64,000 nucleotides of DNA from Albimonas sp036154955. Its GTDB lineage: Bacteria > Pseudomonadota > Alphaproteobacteria > Rhodobacterales > Rhodobacteraceae. Each line of letters opens with the position of its first letter. Position 1 is the first letter of the stretch. The position numbers were made by a program, and so were the translations under genes. Below the pieces are notes generated by a model. The model was not told the DNA's origin, did not search any database, and was given only the letters and a program-made list of their open reading frames with translations. Below, one piece after another: positions 42,065-54,134 of the stretch. The DNA lies in the NCBI GenBank assembly GCA_036154955.1, contig JAYZWL010000067.1, positions 1 through 64,000 on the forward strand, in the 5' to 3' direction.

Positions 42065-43291
42065 ATGGCCGGCACTGAAGTAATAACGGGCGGAGCGCGC
42101 CCCTATCCCCGCTGGAACGGCGAGGATCCGATGGGAACGCCCGTCGTCGTCTCCTACAGCTTCGGCGACCGCGCCGCGCCCTACGCCCGGGGCCTCTATG
42201 GCGGCTACCAGTCCTGGCTGGAGCCCCAGAAGGACGGCGTGCGCGCCGCAATGGCGACCTGGGCCGCCTCCGCCGGCATCGCCTTCGTCGAGGTGCCTGA
42301 CACGCTGCGCGGCGACATCCGATTCTCGATCGTCGACATGTCGGGCCAGACCAACGCCACGGGCGGCCCGCTCAAGGGCTTCGGCTACTACCCCGGCCTG
42401 GTCCATTACGTCGGCGGCGATGGCGAGCCGGTCACCTACATGGTCCATGACGGCCATGGCGGAGACGTCTACCTCTCCCGGCAATATGCCGGCGATCCCA
42501 ACGCCTTCCGGCCCGGGGTCTCCGGGCACTCCATCGTCCTGCACGAGATCGGCCACGCCCTGGGCTTCAAGCATCCTTTCGACGGGACGCCGACCGCGAA
42601 TCTCAACGGCTGGCAGACCGTGATGTCCTACGACCGGTCCTCCTCCACCGTGTCGCTCGGCTCCCTCGACCGCGAGGCGATGCGCCTGCTCTACGGCGCG
42701 CCGTCGGACGCGCCCGCGGCCAAATGGAACGATGCGAAGCAGGCCGTGGTCATCAAGGGCGGCCGCGGTCAGGACGCCATCGTCGCCACCCATCACGACG
42801 ACCTGATCTCAAGCCGGGGCCAGGCCGACCGGGTGTCGGCCGGCGACGGCGACGACGTGGTCTCGGGCGGGGGCGGCGCCGACATGCTCGACGGCGGGGC
42901 CGGCGACGACCGGCTGCTCGGCGGGCGCGGACGCGACACGCTGCGCGGCGGCGAGGGCGACGACGCGCTGCTGGGCGGTCCGGGCCGCGACACGCTTCAG
43001 GGCGGGGACGGCGACGACCGGCTCGACGGCGGCGGCGGGCTCGACCGGCTCTCCGGCGGCGCGGGCGCCGACATCTTCGTCTTCGCCCGCGGCGGCAAGG
43101 ACACGGCGCTGGACTGGGAGGACTCGCTCGACCGCATCGAGCTCGCGCCGGGCGCGTCGTTCGACGACCTGACCCTGCGCGAGATCAACGGCAACCTGCT
43201 GATCGGCTATGTCGACGGGCCCGGCGTGCTGCGCCTGCTCGGCGTCGCAGCGGCCCAGATCGACGAGTCGGACTTCGCCCTCATCTCCTGA
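42065..43291 (+). CDS. Serralysin-like RTX metalloprotease
   Basis: A 408-residue protein of the peptidase M10B class. The zinc site is HEIGHALGFKH (about 160-170), with the Met-turn in TVMSYD. The second half has about nine glycine-aspartate nonapeptide repeats (GDGDDVVSG, GAGDDRLLG, GEGDDALLG), which bind calcium, and the end domain ADIFVFARGG. It has no N-terminal signal peptide, so type I secretion with a C-terminal signal is expected. No type I secretion genes are nearby. The length is slightly below the usual 450-480 residues. Confidence 0.93.
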   Translation: MAGTEVITGGARPYPRWNGEDPMGTPVVVSYSFGDRAAPYARGLYGGYQSWLEPQKDGVRAAMATWAASAGIAFVEVPDTLRGDIRFSIVDMSGQTNATGGPLKGFGYYPGLVHYVGGDGEPVTYMVHDGHGGDVYLSRQYAGDPNAFRPGVSGHSIVLHEIGHALGFKHPFDGTPTANLNGWQTVMSYDRSSSTVSLGSLDREAMRLLYGAPSDAPAAKWNDAKQAVVIKGGRGQDAIVATHHDDLISSRGQADRVSAGDGDDVVSGGGGADMLDGGAGDDRLLGGRGRDTLRGGEGDDALLGGPGRDTLQGGDGDDRLDGGGGLDRLSGGAGADIFVFARGGKDTALDWEDSLDRIELAPGASFDDLTLREINGNLLIGYVDGPGVLRLLGVAAAQIDESDFALIS

Positions 43292-43748
43292 CCCCCGCGC
43301 GCCGCGCCTCCTGCTCGTCGCCAACTTGGCGCTGCTGGTCCTCTGGCCGCTGGCCTGGGCCGCGCCGGTGGTCCGCACCGGCTTCCTGCCCTTCCTCGGG
43401 GCGGAGGACATGTCGATCCTCTCCGGCCTCGCGGCCCTGTGGCGGGCCGACCCCGCGCTCGCGCTGCTGGTCGGCCTGCTGGCGCTGGTCCTGCCCTACG
43501 CCAAGACGCTGGCGCTCGCGGCCGTCCATCTGGGCCGCCTCCCGCCCCGCGCCCTGCCGGCGCTGGAACTGCTCGGCAAACTCTCCATGGCCGACGTCTT
43601 TCTGCTCGCGCTCACCATCGTCGTGGTGAAGGGCGTCGGCGTGGGGCGGGTGGAGACGGCCTGGGGCCTCTGGCTCTTCGCCTTCTGCATCCTCGCCTCG
43701 CTGGCGCTCTCGATCCTCACCTCCCGCCGCTTGCCCTCCGCGCGCTGA
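43209..43748 (+). CDS. Paraquat-inducible protein A (PqiA-type) membrane protein
   Basis: A four-span PqiA half-protein: LLLVANLALLVLWPLAWAAP, ALALLVGLLALVLPYAKTLAL, KLSMADVFLLALTIVVVKG and the last span before the end. The real N-terminus is unsure. The first ATG (43209) gives a long overlap with the serralysin gene, and a TTG at 43326 starts right at the first span. The family works with MCE proteins in lipid transport. In this gene line it may serve the nearby MlaEF system. Confidence 0.75.
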   Translation: MSTGPACCACSASQRPRSTSRTSPSSPDPRAPRLLLVANLALLVLWPLAWAAPVVRTGFLPFLGAEDMSILSGLAALWRADPALALLVGLLALVLPYAKTLALAAVHLGRLPPRALPALELLGKLSMADVFLLALTIVVVKGVGVGRVETAWGLWLFAFCILASLALSILTSRRLPSAR

Positions 43749-43765
43749 GCGTCCACAACCGCGCC

Positions 43766-45139
<1,374 letters not shown>

Positions 45140-45249
45140 GACAGGCCGGGCTCGGTCGAGGATCGGGCGGGGGCCGCGCGCCTCCGCGCAGGTGGGACGG
45201 GCGAGGACGGAGCCCCCGGCTCCGCACGCTTGGCGAGGGACGAGAACGC

Positions 45250-45831
45250 ATGAGTTTCACGATCGCGGACGGGGTGATCCTCGCCGTGCTGCTGATTTCC
45301 GGCCTTCTGGCCTGGTCGCGCGGCTTCACCCGGGAGGCGCTCTCGATCCTCGGCTGGATCGTCGCCGCCGTCGCCGCCCTGCACGTCTCCCTGCTGATCG
45401 AGCCGCTGTTGCAGGAGATACCCGCGGTCGGGCCCATGCTCGCCTCCTCCTGCACCCTCTCCAAGCTCGCCGCCTTCGCGGTGTCCTTCGCGGTGGCGCT
45501 GATCCTGCTCTCGATCTTCACGCCGCTGTTCTCCTCGGCGGTGCAGGACAGCCTGCTGGGCCCCATCGACAAGGGGTTGGGCTTCGTCTTCGGCGTGGCG
45601 CGCGGACTGGTGCTCGCCGCCGTGGTCTACCTGATCTACAATCAGGTTGTGCCGCCCTCGGACCGGCTGGCGATGATCGACGATTCGCACCTGATCGGCA
45701 TGATCTCCGAGGCCGCGGCCCTGATGAACGACAAGCTGCCGACCACCCTGCCCTCCTGGCTGTTCGACCCGGTGAACAACCTGATGGCCGAATGCGGCGG
45801 CGTCCCGGCCCTCTCCGGCGACGCTACATGA
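45250..45831 (+). CDS. cvpA: CvpA family membrane protein
   Basis: A 193-residue protein with four predicted spans (about 5-24, 28-50, 65-90, 105-130) and the CvpA feature LAWSRGFTREALSILGWIVA (18-37). E. coli CvpA is needed for colicin V export and envelope stress resistance. It sits directly before purF as in E. coli. The polar C-terminal part is short. Confidence 0.9.
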   Translation: MSFTIADGVILAVLLISGLLAWSRGFTREALSILGWIVAAVAALHVSLLIEPLLQEIPAVGPMLASSCTLSKLAAFAVSFAVALILLSIFTPLFSSAVQDSLLGPIDKGLGFVFGVARGLVLAAVVYLIYNQVVPPSDRLAMIDDSHLIGMISEAAALMNDKLPTTLPSWLFDPVNNLMAECGGVPALSGDAT

Positions 45832-45838
45832 CGACGCG

Positions 45839-45867
45839 ATGACAATTCGCCTTAAGACGCCTATGTT
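45839..45867 (+). promoter_or_regulatory. Promoter match for purF
   Basis: ATGACA (45839-45844), 17-base spacer, TATGTT (45862-45867): five and four of six consensus bases. If real, ATG 45839 is the -35 box and cannot be the start of purF, which supports ATG 45905. Confidence 0.55.
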
Positions 45868-45904
45868 GCGCGCCGACACCTCCGCTCATGGGAGCCTCCA
45901 GCCG

Positions 45905-47401
45905 ATGCAAGAGCCCCGTCGCCAGGCCCGTCGCCTGCCCCTGGCCGATCCGTTCGAAACGCCCGACGGCGACAAGCTGCGCGAGGAATGCGGCCTGTTC
46001 GGCATCTACGGCGCCGGCGACGCCGCGAATTTCGTGGCGCTGGGTCTGCACGCGCTCCAGCATCGCGGGCAGGAGGCCGGCGGCATCGTCACCCATGACG
46101 AGACCCGCGGCTTCAACGTGGTCAAGCGGCTCGGCTATGTCCGGGACACCTTCACCACGGCCGAGACCATGGCCCAGCTTCCCGGCCGCTCCGGCATCGG
46201 CCATGTGCGCTACTCGACCACCGGCTCGAAGGGCCAGACCACGATCCGCGACGTGCAGCCCTTCCACGGCGACCTCGCCGTCGGCGGCGTCGCCATCGCC
46301 CATAACGGCAACCTGACCAACGCCCTCCAGATCAAGCGGGAGCTGATCGAGCGCGGCTCGCTGTTCCACACCACCTCCGACACCGAGGCGGTGCTGCACC
46401 TGATGGCCCGCTCCTTCCACCGCACCATCGCCGAACGTCTGAAGGACGCCCTGCGCCGGGTGGAGGGGGCGTTCTCCGTCCTCGCCCTGACCTCCGACGC
46501 GCTGATCGGCGTGCGCGACCCGCTGGGCGTCCGGCCGCTGGTGCTCGGCCGCATCGGCGAGGCCTGGATCCTGGCATCCGAGACCTGCGCCCTCGACATC
46601 GTCGGCGCCGAATACGTGCGCGACATCCTGCCCGGAGAGATGGTCACCATCGACGACACCGGCCTGCGCTCCACCATGCCGTTCGAGCCGCAGCGCCCGC
46701 GCTTCTGCATCTTCGAGCATGTGTATTTCTCGCGCCCCGACAGCGTCATCAACGGCGCCTCGGTCTACGAAAGCCGCCGCCGCATCGGGGTGGAGCTGGC
46801 GCGCGAGGCCCCGGTGGAGGCCGATCTCGTCTGCGCCGTCCCCGACAGCGGCACGCCGGCCGCCATCGGCTACGCGCAGGAATCCGGCATCCCCTTCGCC
46901 ATGGGGATCATCCGCAACCAGTATGTCGGCCGCACCTTCATCGAGCCGACCGAGCAGATCCGCAACATGGGGGTCCGCCTCAAGCTCAACGTCAACCGCG
47001 CCATCATCCGCGGCAAGCGGGTGGTGCTGGTGGATGACTCGGTGGTGCGCGGCACGACCTCGATGAAGATCAAGGACATGATCCTCGACGCCGGCGCGCG
47101 CGAGGTGCATTTCCGCATCGCCTCGCCGCCCACCGCCTGGCCCTGCTTCTACGGCGTCGACACGCCCGACCGCGAAAAGCTGCTCGCCTCCACCATGTCG
47201 GAGGAGGAGATGCGCGACCATATCGGCGTCGACTCCCTGCGCTTCGTCTCGCTCGACGGCCTCTACCGCGCCGTGGGCGAAGAGACCGGCCGCGACCCCG
47301 AGCGGCCGCAATACTGCGACGCCTGCTTCTCGGGCGCCTATCCCATCCAGCCCTCCGACATGATCGAGATGGGCAGGATCTCTCTCAAGGCCGCCGAATA
47401 A
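45905..47401 (+). CDS. purF: Amidophosphoribosyltransferase
   Basis: A 498-residue enzyme, first step of purine synthesis: PRPP and glutamine give phosphoribosylamine. The nucleophile Cys follows a propeptide in REECGLFGIYG, the glutaminase has HNGNLTNA, and the PRPP site is VVLVDDSVVRGTTS. I chose ATG 45905 because an earlier in-frame ATG (45839) is part of a good promoter. It is followed by an SDR gene after 7 bases. Confidence 0.96.
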   Translation: MQEPRRQARRLPLADPFETPDGDKLREECGLFGIYGAGDAANFVALGLHALQHRGQEAGGIVTHDETRGFNVVKRLGYVRDTFTTAETMAQLPGRSGIGHVRYSTTGSKGQTTIRDVQPFHGDLAVGGVAIAHNGNLTNALQIKRELIERGSLFHTTSDTEAVLHLMARSFHRTIAERLKDALRRVEGAFSVLALTSDALIGVRDPLGVRPLVLGRIGEAWILASETCALDIVGAEYVRDILPGEMVTIDDTGLRSTMPFEPQRPRFCIFEHVYFSRPDSVINGASVYESRRRIGVELAREAPVEADLVCAVPDSGTPAAIGYAQESGIPFAMGIIRNQYVGRTFIEPTEQIRNMGVRLKLNVNRAIIRGKRVVLVDDSVVRGTTSMKIKDMILDAGAREVHFRIASPPTAWPCFYGVDTPDREKLLASTMSEEEMRDHIGVDSLRFVSLDGLYRAVGEETGRDPERPQYCDACFSGAYPIQPSDMIEMGRISLKAAE

Positions 47402-47408
47402 GGCTCTT

Positions 47409-48077
47409 ATGACGTTGGAACTTTCCGGAAAGGCGGCGCTGGTCACCGGCGCCTCCCGCGGTCTCGGCCGCGCGCTCGCCGAAGCCCTGGGCGCCCGCGG
47501 CGCCGAGGTCATCGCCGTCGCCCGCACCGTCGGCGGGCTGGAGGAGCTGGACGACGCGATCCGCGCCGCCGGCGGCCCGGGCGCGACGCTCGTCCCCCTC
47601 GACGTCACCGACGACAAGGGGCTGGAGCGGCTGGGCGCCGCGATCCACGGGCGCTGGGGCCGGCTCGACCTCTGGGTCCACGCCGCCGTCCACGCCCCGC
47701 CCCTGTCGCCGGCGGAACACGCCGACGCCAAGGACTGGGACAAGACCTTCGCCGTGAACGCCCGCGCCGTCGCGCGGCTGATCCGGGTGGTCGACCCGCT
47801 GCTGCGCGCCGCGCCCGCCGGCCGCGCCGTCTTCTTCGACGACACCGAGAATGCGGGCCCCTTCCACGGGACCTACGCCGCCTCCAAGACCGCCGCCCGC
47901 GCCCTCACCGGCGCCTGGGCCGCGGAGGCCGCGAAGTTCCCCCACACGGTCCTGCACCTCTCTCCCCCGGCGATGCCCACCGCGCTCCGCGCCCGCTTCC
48001 GCCCCGGCGAGGATCGAGCGGCCCTGACCAGCCCCGCCGCCGCCGCCGCGGCGCTGCTGCCGGACCTGCTGGGATGA
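47409..48077 (+). CDS. SDR-family oxidoreductase
   Basis: A 222-residue short-chain dehydrogenase. The cofactor motif is TGASRGLGRA near residue 13 and the catalytic Tyr-Lys pair is in TYAASKTAAR. HAA (residues 97-99) replaces the usual NNAG centre. It follows purF by 7 bases and overlaps the MOSC gene by 4 bases, so the three are co-transcribed. From memory, this SDR after purF is common in Rhodobacterales. The substrate is unknown. Confidence 0.9.
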   Translation: MTLELSGKAALVTGASRGLGRALAEALGARGAEVIAVARTVGGLEELDDAIRAAGGPGATLVPLDVTDDKGLERLGAAIHGRWGRLDLWVHAAVHAPPLSPAEHADAKDWDKTFAVNARAVARLIRVVDPLLRAAPAGRAVFFDDTENAGPFHGTYAASKTAARALTGAWAAEAAKFPHTVLHLSPPAMPTALRARFRPGEDRAALTSPAAAAAALLPDLLG

Positions 48078-48619
48078 CCGGCCCCGGGCGCGTCGCCTCG
48101 CTGGCCCGCGCGCCCGGTCACGGTTTCTCCAAGCGCGTCGTCCCCACGCTGACCCTGATCGCGGGCGAGGGCGTGGAGGGCGACGCCCATCGCGGCGTGA
48201 CGGTCAAGCACCGCTCCCGCGTGCGCGTCGACCCCACGCAGCCCAACCTGCGCCAGGTCCACCTGATCCCCTCCGAAACTCTCGCCCGGCTGACCGCCGC
48301 CGGCTTCGCCCTCGCGCCCGGCGATCTCGGCGAGAACATCCTGACCGGGGGGCTCGATCTCCACGCCCTGCCCCGCGGCGCGCGCCTCGCCTTCCCCTCC
48401 GGCGCCACGGTCGAGGTGACCGGCCTGCGCAATCCGTGTCAGCAGATCGAGGATTTCCGCCCCGGCCTGCTCGCCCATGTGCTGTGGAGAGAGGGCGACG
48501 CCCTGATCCGCCGCGCCGGCATCATGGGGATCGTGCTCGCGGGCGGAGAGATCCGGGCCGGCGACGCCATCGCCGTCGCCCTGCCTGCGCCGCCCCACGC
48601 CCCGCTGGAGCGCGTCTGA
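48074..48619 (+). CDS. MOSC-domain protein
   Basis: A 181-residue MOSC protein. Residues FALAPGDLGENILTGGLDL (about 75-93) form the family core, and the molybdenum-cofactor-binding Cys is in LRNPCQQIEDF. Such proteins deliver or use sulfurated molybdenum cofactor, or detoxify N-hydroxylated compounds. It overlaps the SDR stop by 4 bases (ATGA) and is convergent with ntrX. Confidence 0.9.
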   Translation: MTGPGRVASLARAPGHGFSKRVVPTLTLIAGEGVEGDAHRGVTVKHRSRVRVDPTQPNLRQVHLIPSETLARLTAAGFALAPGDLGENILTGGLDLHALPRGARLAFPSGATVEVTGLRNPCQQIEDFRPGLLAHVLWREGDALIRRAGIMGIVLAGGEIRAGDAIAVALPAPPHAPLERV

Positions 48620-48712
48620 CGCCGCGCGCCTCCGGCGCCGGTCAGGGCTGGGCGGATCGCGGCCGCGACGGCCTCCGGGCGCCGCCCCGGGCCGGGTCCG
48701 CCTCTCGCCGGA

Positions 48713-50128
48713 TCAGTCCTCGAACTCGTCCTCGTCGCCCTCGCCGGCCACCGCCACCCGCGCCCCTCCGCGCGTCACCGTGGCCACGCCGAGGCTCTTG
48801 AGCTTGCGGTGCAGCGCCGAGCGCTCCATGCCGACGAAAGCCGCGGTCTTGGAGATGTTGCCGCCGAAACGGTTGATCTGCGCGATCAGGTAATCCCGCT
48901 CGAACAGCTCCCGCGCCTCGCGCAGCGGCAGGGTCGCCATGGCCGGCGACAGGATCGACCCGCCCTCCGCCGGCTCCCCGCCGCCCAGCGGCAGCTCCTC
49001 CGGCCGGATCTCGCCCGAGCCCTGGCCGAGGATCAGCACCTGCTCCATCACGTTGCGAAGCTGGCGAACGTTGCCCGGCCAGTTCTGGGTCTGCAGCAGC
49101 GCCGCCGCGTCCGCCGACAGCCGCCGCGGCGCCAGCCCCTCCGTCTCCGACAACCGGGCCAGGAAATGCGCGGCCAGCATCGGGATGTCCTCGCGCCGCG
49201 CGGCCAGCGGCGGCGTTTCCAGCGGCACCACGGACAGGCGGTGATACAGGTCCTCGCGGAACTTGCCCGCGCCGATCAGCGCCTCCAGGTCCCGCGTGGT
49301 GGCCGAGATCACCCGCGTATCCACCTGCACCATGTCGGCCCCGCCGACCCGGGCGAAGCGCTGGTCGACCAGCACCCGCAGGATCTTGGCCTGGGTTCCC
49401 GGCGGCATCTCCGCCACCTCGTCGAGGAACAGGGTCCCGCCATGCGCCTTCTCGAACAGGCCCGGAATGACGCCGCCGTCGTCGCGTTCGCGTCCGAACA
49501 GCGTCTCTTCCATCTTGCCCGGCTCGATGGTCGCGGAATTCAGCACCACGAATGCCTTGCCAGACCGGTCGGAGCGCGCATGGATGTAGCGCGCCGCCAC
49601 CTCCTTGCCCGAGCCCGAGGGCCCCGACAGCAGCACCCGGCTCGCGGTCCGCGCCACACGGTCGAGCTTCTGGCGCAGCGCCGCGACCGCGTGGCTCGTC
49701 CCCAGGATCTCCGCCTGCTGCTGGTCCGAGACCTTGAGCGCCGCGTTCTCCCGCCGCAGCCGGCTCGCCTCCAGCGCCCGCGTGGCGACCAGCATCAGCT
49801 GATCGGTGGTGAAAGGCTTCTCGATGAAGTCGTAGGCGCCCTGCTTCACCGCCGCCACCGCCACCTCGATATTGCCATGGCCCGAGATGATCACCACCGG
49901 AATGTCGGGCTGGTTTCGGCGCACGGTCTTGAGGATCTCGATCCCGTCCATGCGGCTGCCCTGCAGCCAGATATCGAGGATGATGAGGTCGGGCCGCGCC
50001 GTCTCCACCGCGCGCAGCGCGCCGTCGGCGTCGGCGGCCTGCCGCGTGGCGTGGCCCTCGTCCTCCAGGATATCGGCCACCAGCTCGCGGATATCGGCTT
50101 CGTCGTCGACGACCAGAATGTCAGCCAT
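48713..50128 (-). CDS. ntrX: Response regulator NtrX
   Basis: A 471-residue regulator. The receiver domain (1-120) has DDEAD at the start and the phospho-Asp in LIILDIWLQGS. The AAA+ domain has Walker A GPSGSGKE and FLDEVAEMP. The GAFTGA loop that touches sigma-54 is missing; the stretch reads GRERDDGGVIPGL. That is usual for NtrX and suggests that it does not act through sigma-54. The C-terminal helix-turn-helix is of the Fis type. It overlaps ntrY by 8 bases. Confidence 0.95.
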   Translation of the reverse strand: MADILVVDDEADIRELVADILEDEGHATRQAADADGALRAVETARPDLIILDIWLQGSRMDGIEILKTVRRNQPDIPVVIISGHGNIEVAVAAVKQGAYDFIEKPFTTDQLMLVATRALEASRLRRENAALKVSDQQQAEILGTSHAVAALRQKLDRVARTASRVLLSGPSGSGKEVAARYIHARSDRSGKAFVVLNSATIEPGKMEETLFGRERDDGGVIPGLFEKAHGGTLFLDEVAEMPPGTQAKILRVLVDQRFARVGGADMVQVDTRVISATTRDLEALIGAGKFREDLYHRLSVVPLETPPLAARREDIPMLAAHFLARLSETEGLAPRRLSADAAALLQTQNWPGNVRQLRNVMEQVLILGQGSGEIRPEELPLGGGEPAEGGSILSPAMATLPLREARELFERDYLIAQINRFGGNISKTAAFVGMERSALHRKLKSLGVATVTRGGARVAVAGEGDEDEFED

Positions 50129-52622
50129 TGGTCCCTGCTCCTGCCTCTTCGGCCCCGGCGAGGTCTGTCCGCCCCGTCCCGGTCTCCGCCCCGTTCGTAT
50201 CCGCGCCGCCCCGCGGGTCCGCGCCGTCCCCGGCCTTGTCCGTCGCCGCCCCGACGGCGGGGACCGGTATCCGGATCACCGCCATCGCGCCGCGAGGCGC
50301 ATCGCTGTTCTCGGCGCCGCGAGGCGCGTCGCCGTTCCCAGCGCCGCGCGCGTCCCACCCCTCCGGCGCATCGTCCAGCACCAGCGCGCCGCCATGTTCT
50401 TCCACGATCTTCTTGACGATGGCGAGGCCGAGGCCCGTGCCCTTCTCCCGCGTCGTCACATAGGGCTCCAGCAGGCGGGAACGACCCGTCTCCGGCAATC
50501 CGACCCCGTTGTCCATGATCCGGATCACATCGGCGTCGGGTTCGCGCAGCAGTTCCGCCCGCACCCGCCCCGCGGGCTCGGGGCGCTGCGCAAGCCGCGC
50601 CTCCACCGCCTCGCCGGCGTTCTTGAGCAGGTTGGTCAACGCCTGCGCCAGCATCGCCCGATCGCAGCTTATCGCGCGGTCGTCGTCCTCGTCGTCGATC
50701 ACCGCCTCGAAATTCACCGGGCCGCCGGCCTCCGCCTGCAGCATCACCGCCTCGCGCAGGATCCCGGCCAGCGAGGCCGGCTCCAGCACCGGCGCCGGCA
50801 TCCGGGCGAAGCGGGAGAACTCGTCGACCATCCGCCTTATGTCGCCCGCCTGGCGCACGATCATGTCGGAATACCCGTCGAACCGCTCCCGCTCCCGCCC
50901 CTCCAGCCGGCCCGAGAACTTGGCCTTCAGCCGTTCCGCGGACAGCTGGATCGGGGTCAGCGGGTTCTTGATCTCATGGGCGATGCGCCGGGCGATGTCG
51001 CCCCAGGCCGCCAGCCGCTGGGCGGCGACCAGTTCGGTCAGGTCGTCGAAGGTCAGCACGAAAGCCTCCGCATCGCCGTCCGGCGCGGTGCGCGCCACCC
51101 GCGCCAGGAAATCGCGGCCGGCGCCCTGCACGCTGGCATGGATCCGGTCGGTGGCGTGCCCCGCCCGCCGGTCGCGGGCCTGGTCCAGCAGCGGCTGGAA
51201 CATGGGCGCGAGCTCCCCCAGCGGCCGCCCCGCCGCCTCCGCCGGGGTCACGCCCAGCATCCGCGCGCCCGCCTCGTTCAGCAGTTCCACCCGCCCCTCG
51301 GCGTCCAGCCGCGCCACGCCCGCCGTCACGCCCGACAGCACGGTCGCCATGAACCGGCGGCGACGCTCGGTCTCGTGGTTCACCGCGACCAGCGCGTCGC
51401 GCTGGCCCTTCACCTGCTCGGTCATGCGGTTGAAGATGCGGCTCAGCACCGCGATCTCGTCGTCGCCCCGCTCCTCGCGCACCCGCACGTCGAGGTCGCC
51501 CGCGCCCACCCGCTCCGCCGCGCCCGCCAGCCGGCCGATGGGCCGCGCCAGCCGCTCGGCGAAATACAGCCCCGCCCAGATCGCCGCCAGCGTCACCACC
51601 AGCGCGAACCCGACATAGAGGATGGCGAATTCCAGCAGGATGGTGGAGCGGTCCTTCTCCAGCCGCTCGTATAGCTGGACGGTGTCCTGGGTCTCGTCCA
51701 GCAGCCGCAGCACCTCGCCGTCCACGTCGCGGCTGACCAGCAGGTAGTAGTCGAAGAACGCCCGCAGATAGACCAGGGCCCGGATCTCGTTGGCGTCGCT
51801 GTCGGAGACGATCACCACCTCCCCCGCCCGCGCCCGGGCCAGCGCCTCCGGCCCCGGTGGGCTGAACGAGAACAGGTAGGAGAATTCGCCCCGCGCCCGA
51901 AGCTCCATCGAGCTGTCGAAGACGAACGCCTCCGGGAATTCCCGCAGCCGCGCCTGCGCCCGCAGCAGCTCGCCCAGCTGTCCGTCGTTGATCCCCTGAT
52001 CGCCGGCGCGGTTGAGGTCGTTTGCCATGGCCAGGATCTCGGCCCGGATGCTGCGGCGGTGCTCCTGCTCGTAGCTCTGGGCGGTCACCAGGCTGTTTCG
52101 GACCACCGAGCCGATCTGGTCCGAGAACCAGCCCTCGATGCCGAAGCTCACCGTCAGCGTGGCGAAGACCGCGACCAGGATGGTCGGGGCCAGCGCCATC
52201 ACCGCGAACACCCCGGTCAACCGCAGATGCAGCCGCGACCCGGCGGAGCGCGCGCGCCGCGCCGAGATCAGCGCCGTCACCCGCCAGATCACCAGCCCGG
52301 CGATGACGAGGATGTAGACCACGTCCAGCAGGAAAACGCCGCGCAGCGTCTCCTGCCGCACCGGCCCGTCGACCCCGCCCGACAGCGCCCAGCCGGTCAG
52401 CGCAGCCAGCACCGGGCCGACCAGCACCACGAACACCGTCAGCCGCAGCCGCGCCGCGCGCGACCAGCCGTCCCTGAACACCGCCGCAGGCAGGGCGGCG
52501 GCGCTGTCGATCAGCGAGCGGGCGGCGCGGAGACTGCGCGGGGCCAATGGGGCCTCTCGGACTGCAAGCGGGACGGTCCCCGGGATGCGCGGGTCGGGTC
52601 GTTGGGCAGCGCCGCCGGCCAC
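50121..52622 (-). CDS. ntrY: Sensor histidine kinase NtrY
   Basis: An 833-residue membrane kinase. It has several N-terminal spans (first about 63-80, others to about 310), a HAMP domain, a PAS domain (about 415-520), the phospho-acceptor His in IAHEIKNPLTPIQLS, and an ATPase domain ending before an Asp/Gly/Thr-rich tail. It partners NtrX, and in alphaproteobacteria the pair links nitrogen, redox and envelope control. The start is a GTG with no clear ribosome site, and a somewhat shorter protein is likely. The low-complexity stretch near the end (GAGNGDAPRGAENSDAPRGA) is unusual. Confidence 0.93.
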   Translation of the reverse strand: MAGGAAQRPDPRIPGTVPLAVREAPLAPRSLRAARSLIDSAAALPAAVFRDGWSRAARLRLTVFVVLVGPVLAALTGWALSGGVDGPVRQETLRGVFLLDVVYILVIAGLVIWRVTALISARRARSAGSRLHLRLTGVFAVMALAPTILVAVFATLTVSFGIEGWFSDQIGSVVRNSLVTAQSYEQEHRRSIRAEILAMANDLNRAGDQGINDGQLGELLRAQARLREFPEAFVFDSSMELRARGEFSYLFSFSPPGPEALARARAGEVVIVSDSDANEIRALVYLRAFFDYYLLVSRDVDGEVLRLLDETQDTVQLYERLEKDRSTILLEFAILYVGFALVVTLAAIWAGLYFAERLARPIGRLAGAAERVGAGDLDVRVREERGDDEIAVLSRIFNRMTEQVKGQRDALVAVNHETERRRRFMATVLSGVTAGVARLDAEGRVELLNEAGARMLGVTPAEAAGRPLGELAPMFQPLLDQARDRRAGHATDRIHASVQGAGRDFLARVARTAPDGDAEAFVLTFDDLTELVAAQRLAAWGDIARRIAHEIKNPLTPIQLSAERLKAKFSGRLEGRERERFDGYSDMIVRQAGDIRRMVDEFSRFARMPAPVLEPASLAGILREAVMLQAEAGGPVNFEAVIDDEDDDRAISCDRAMLAQALTNLLKNAGEAVEARLAQRPEPAGRVRAELLREPDADVIRIMDNGVGLPETGRSRLLEPYVTTREKGTGLGLAIVKKIVEEHGGALVLDDAPEGWDARGAGNGDAPRGAENSDAPRGAMAVIRIPVPAVGAATDKAGDGADPRGGADTNGAETGTGRTDLAGAEEAGAGTNG

Positions 52623-52679
52623 CCCTGGCCGGCGCGAGGCGGACCGCCCGCGCGCTCATCCGCCGTCACTGTTGCATGT

Positions 52680-54130
<1,451 letters not shown>

Positions 54131-54134
<4 letters not shown>

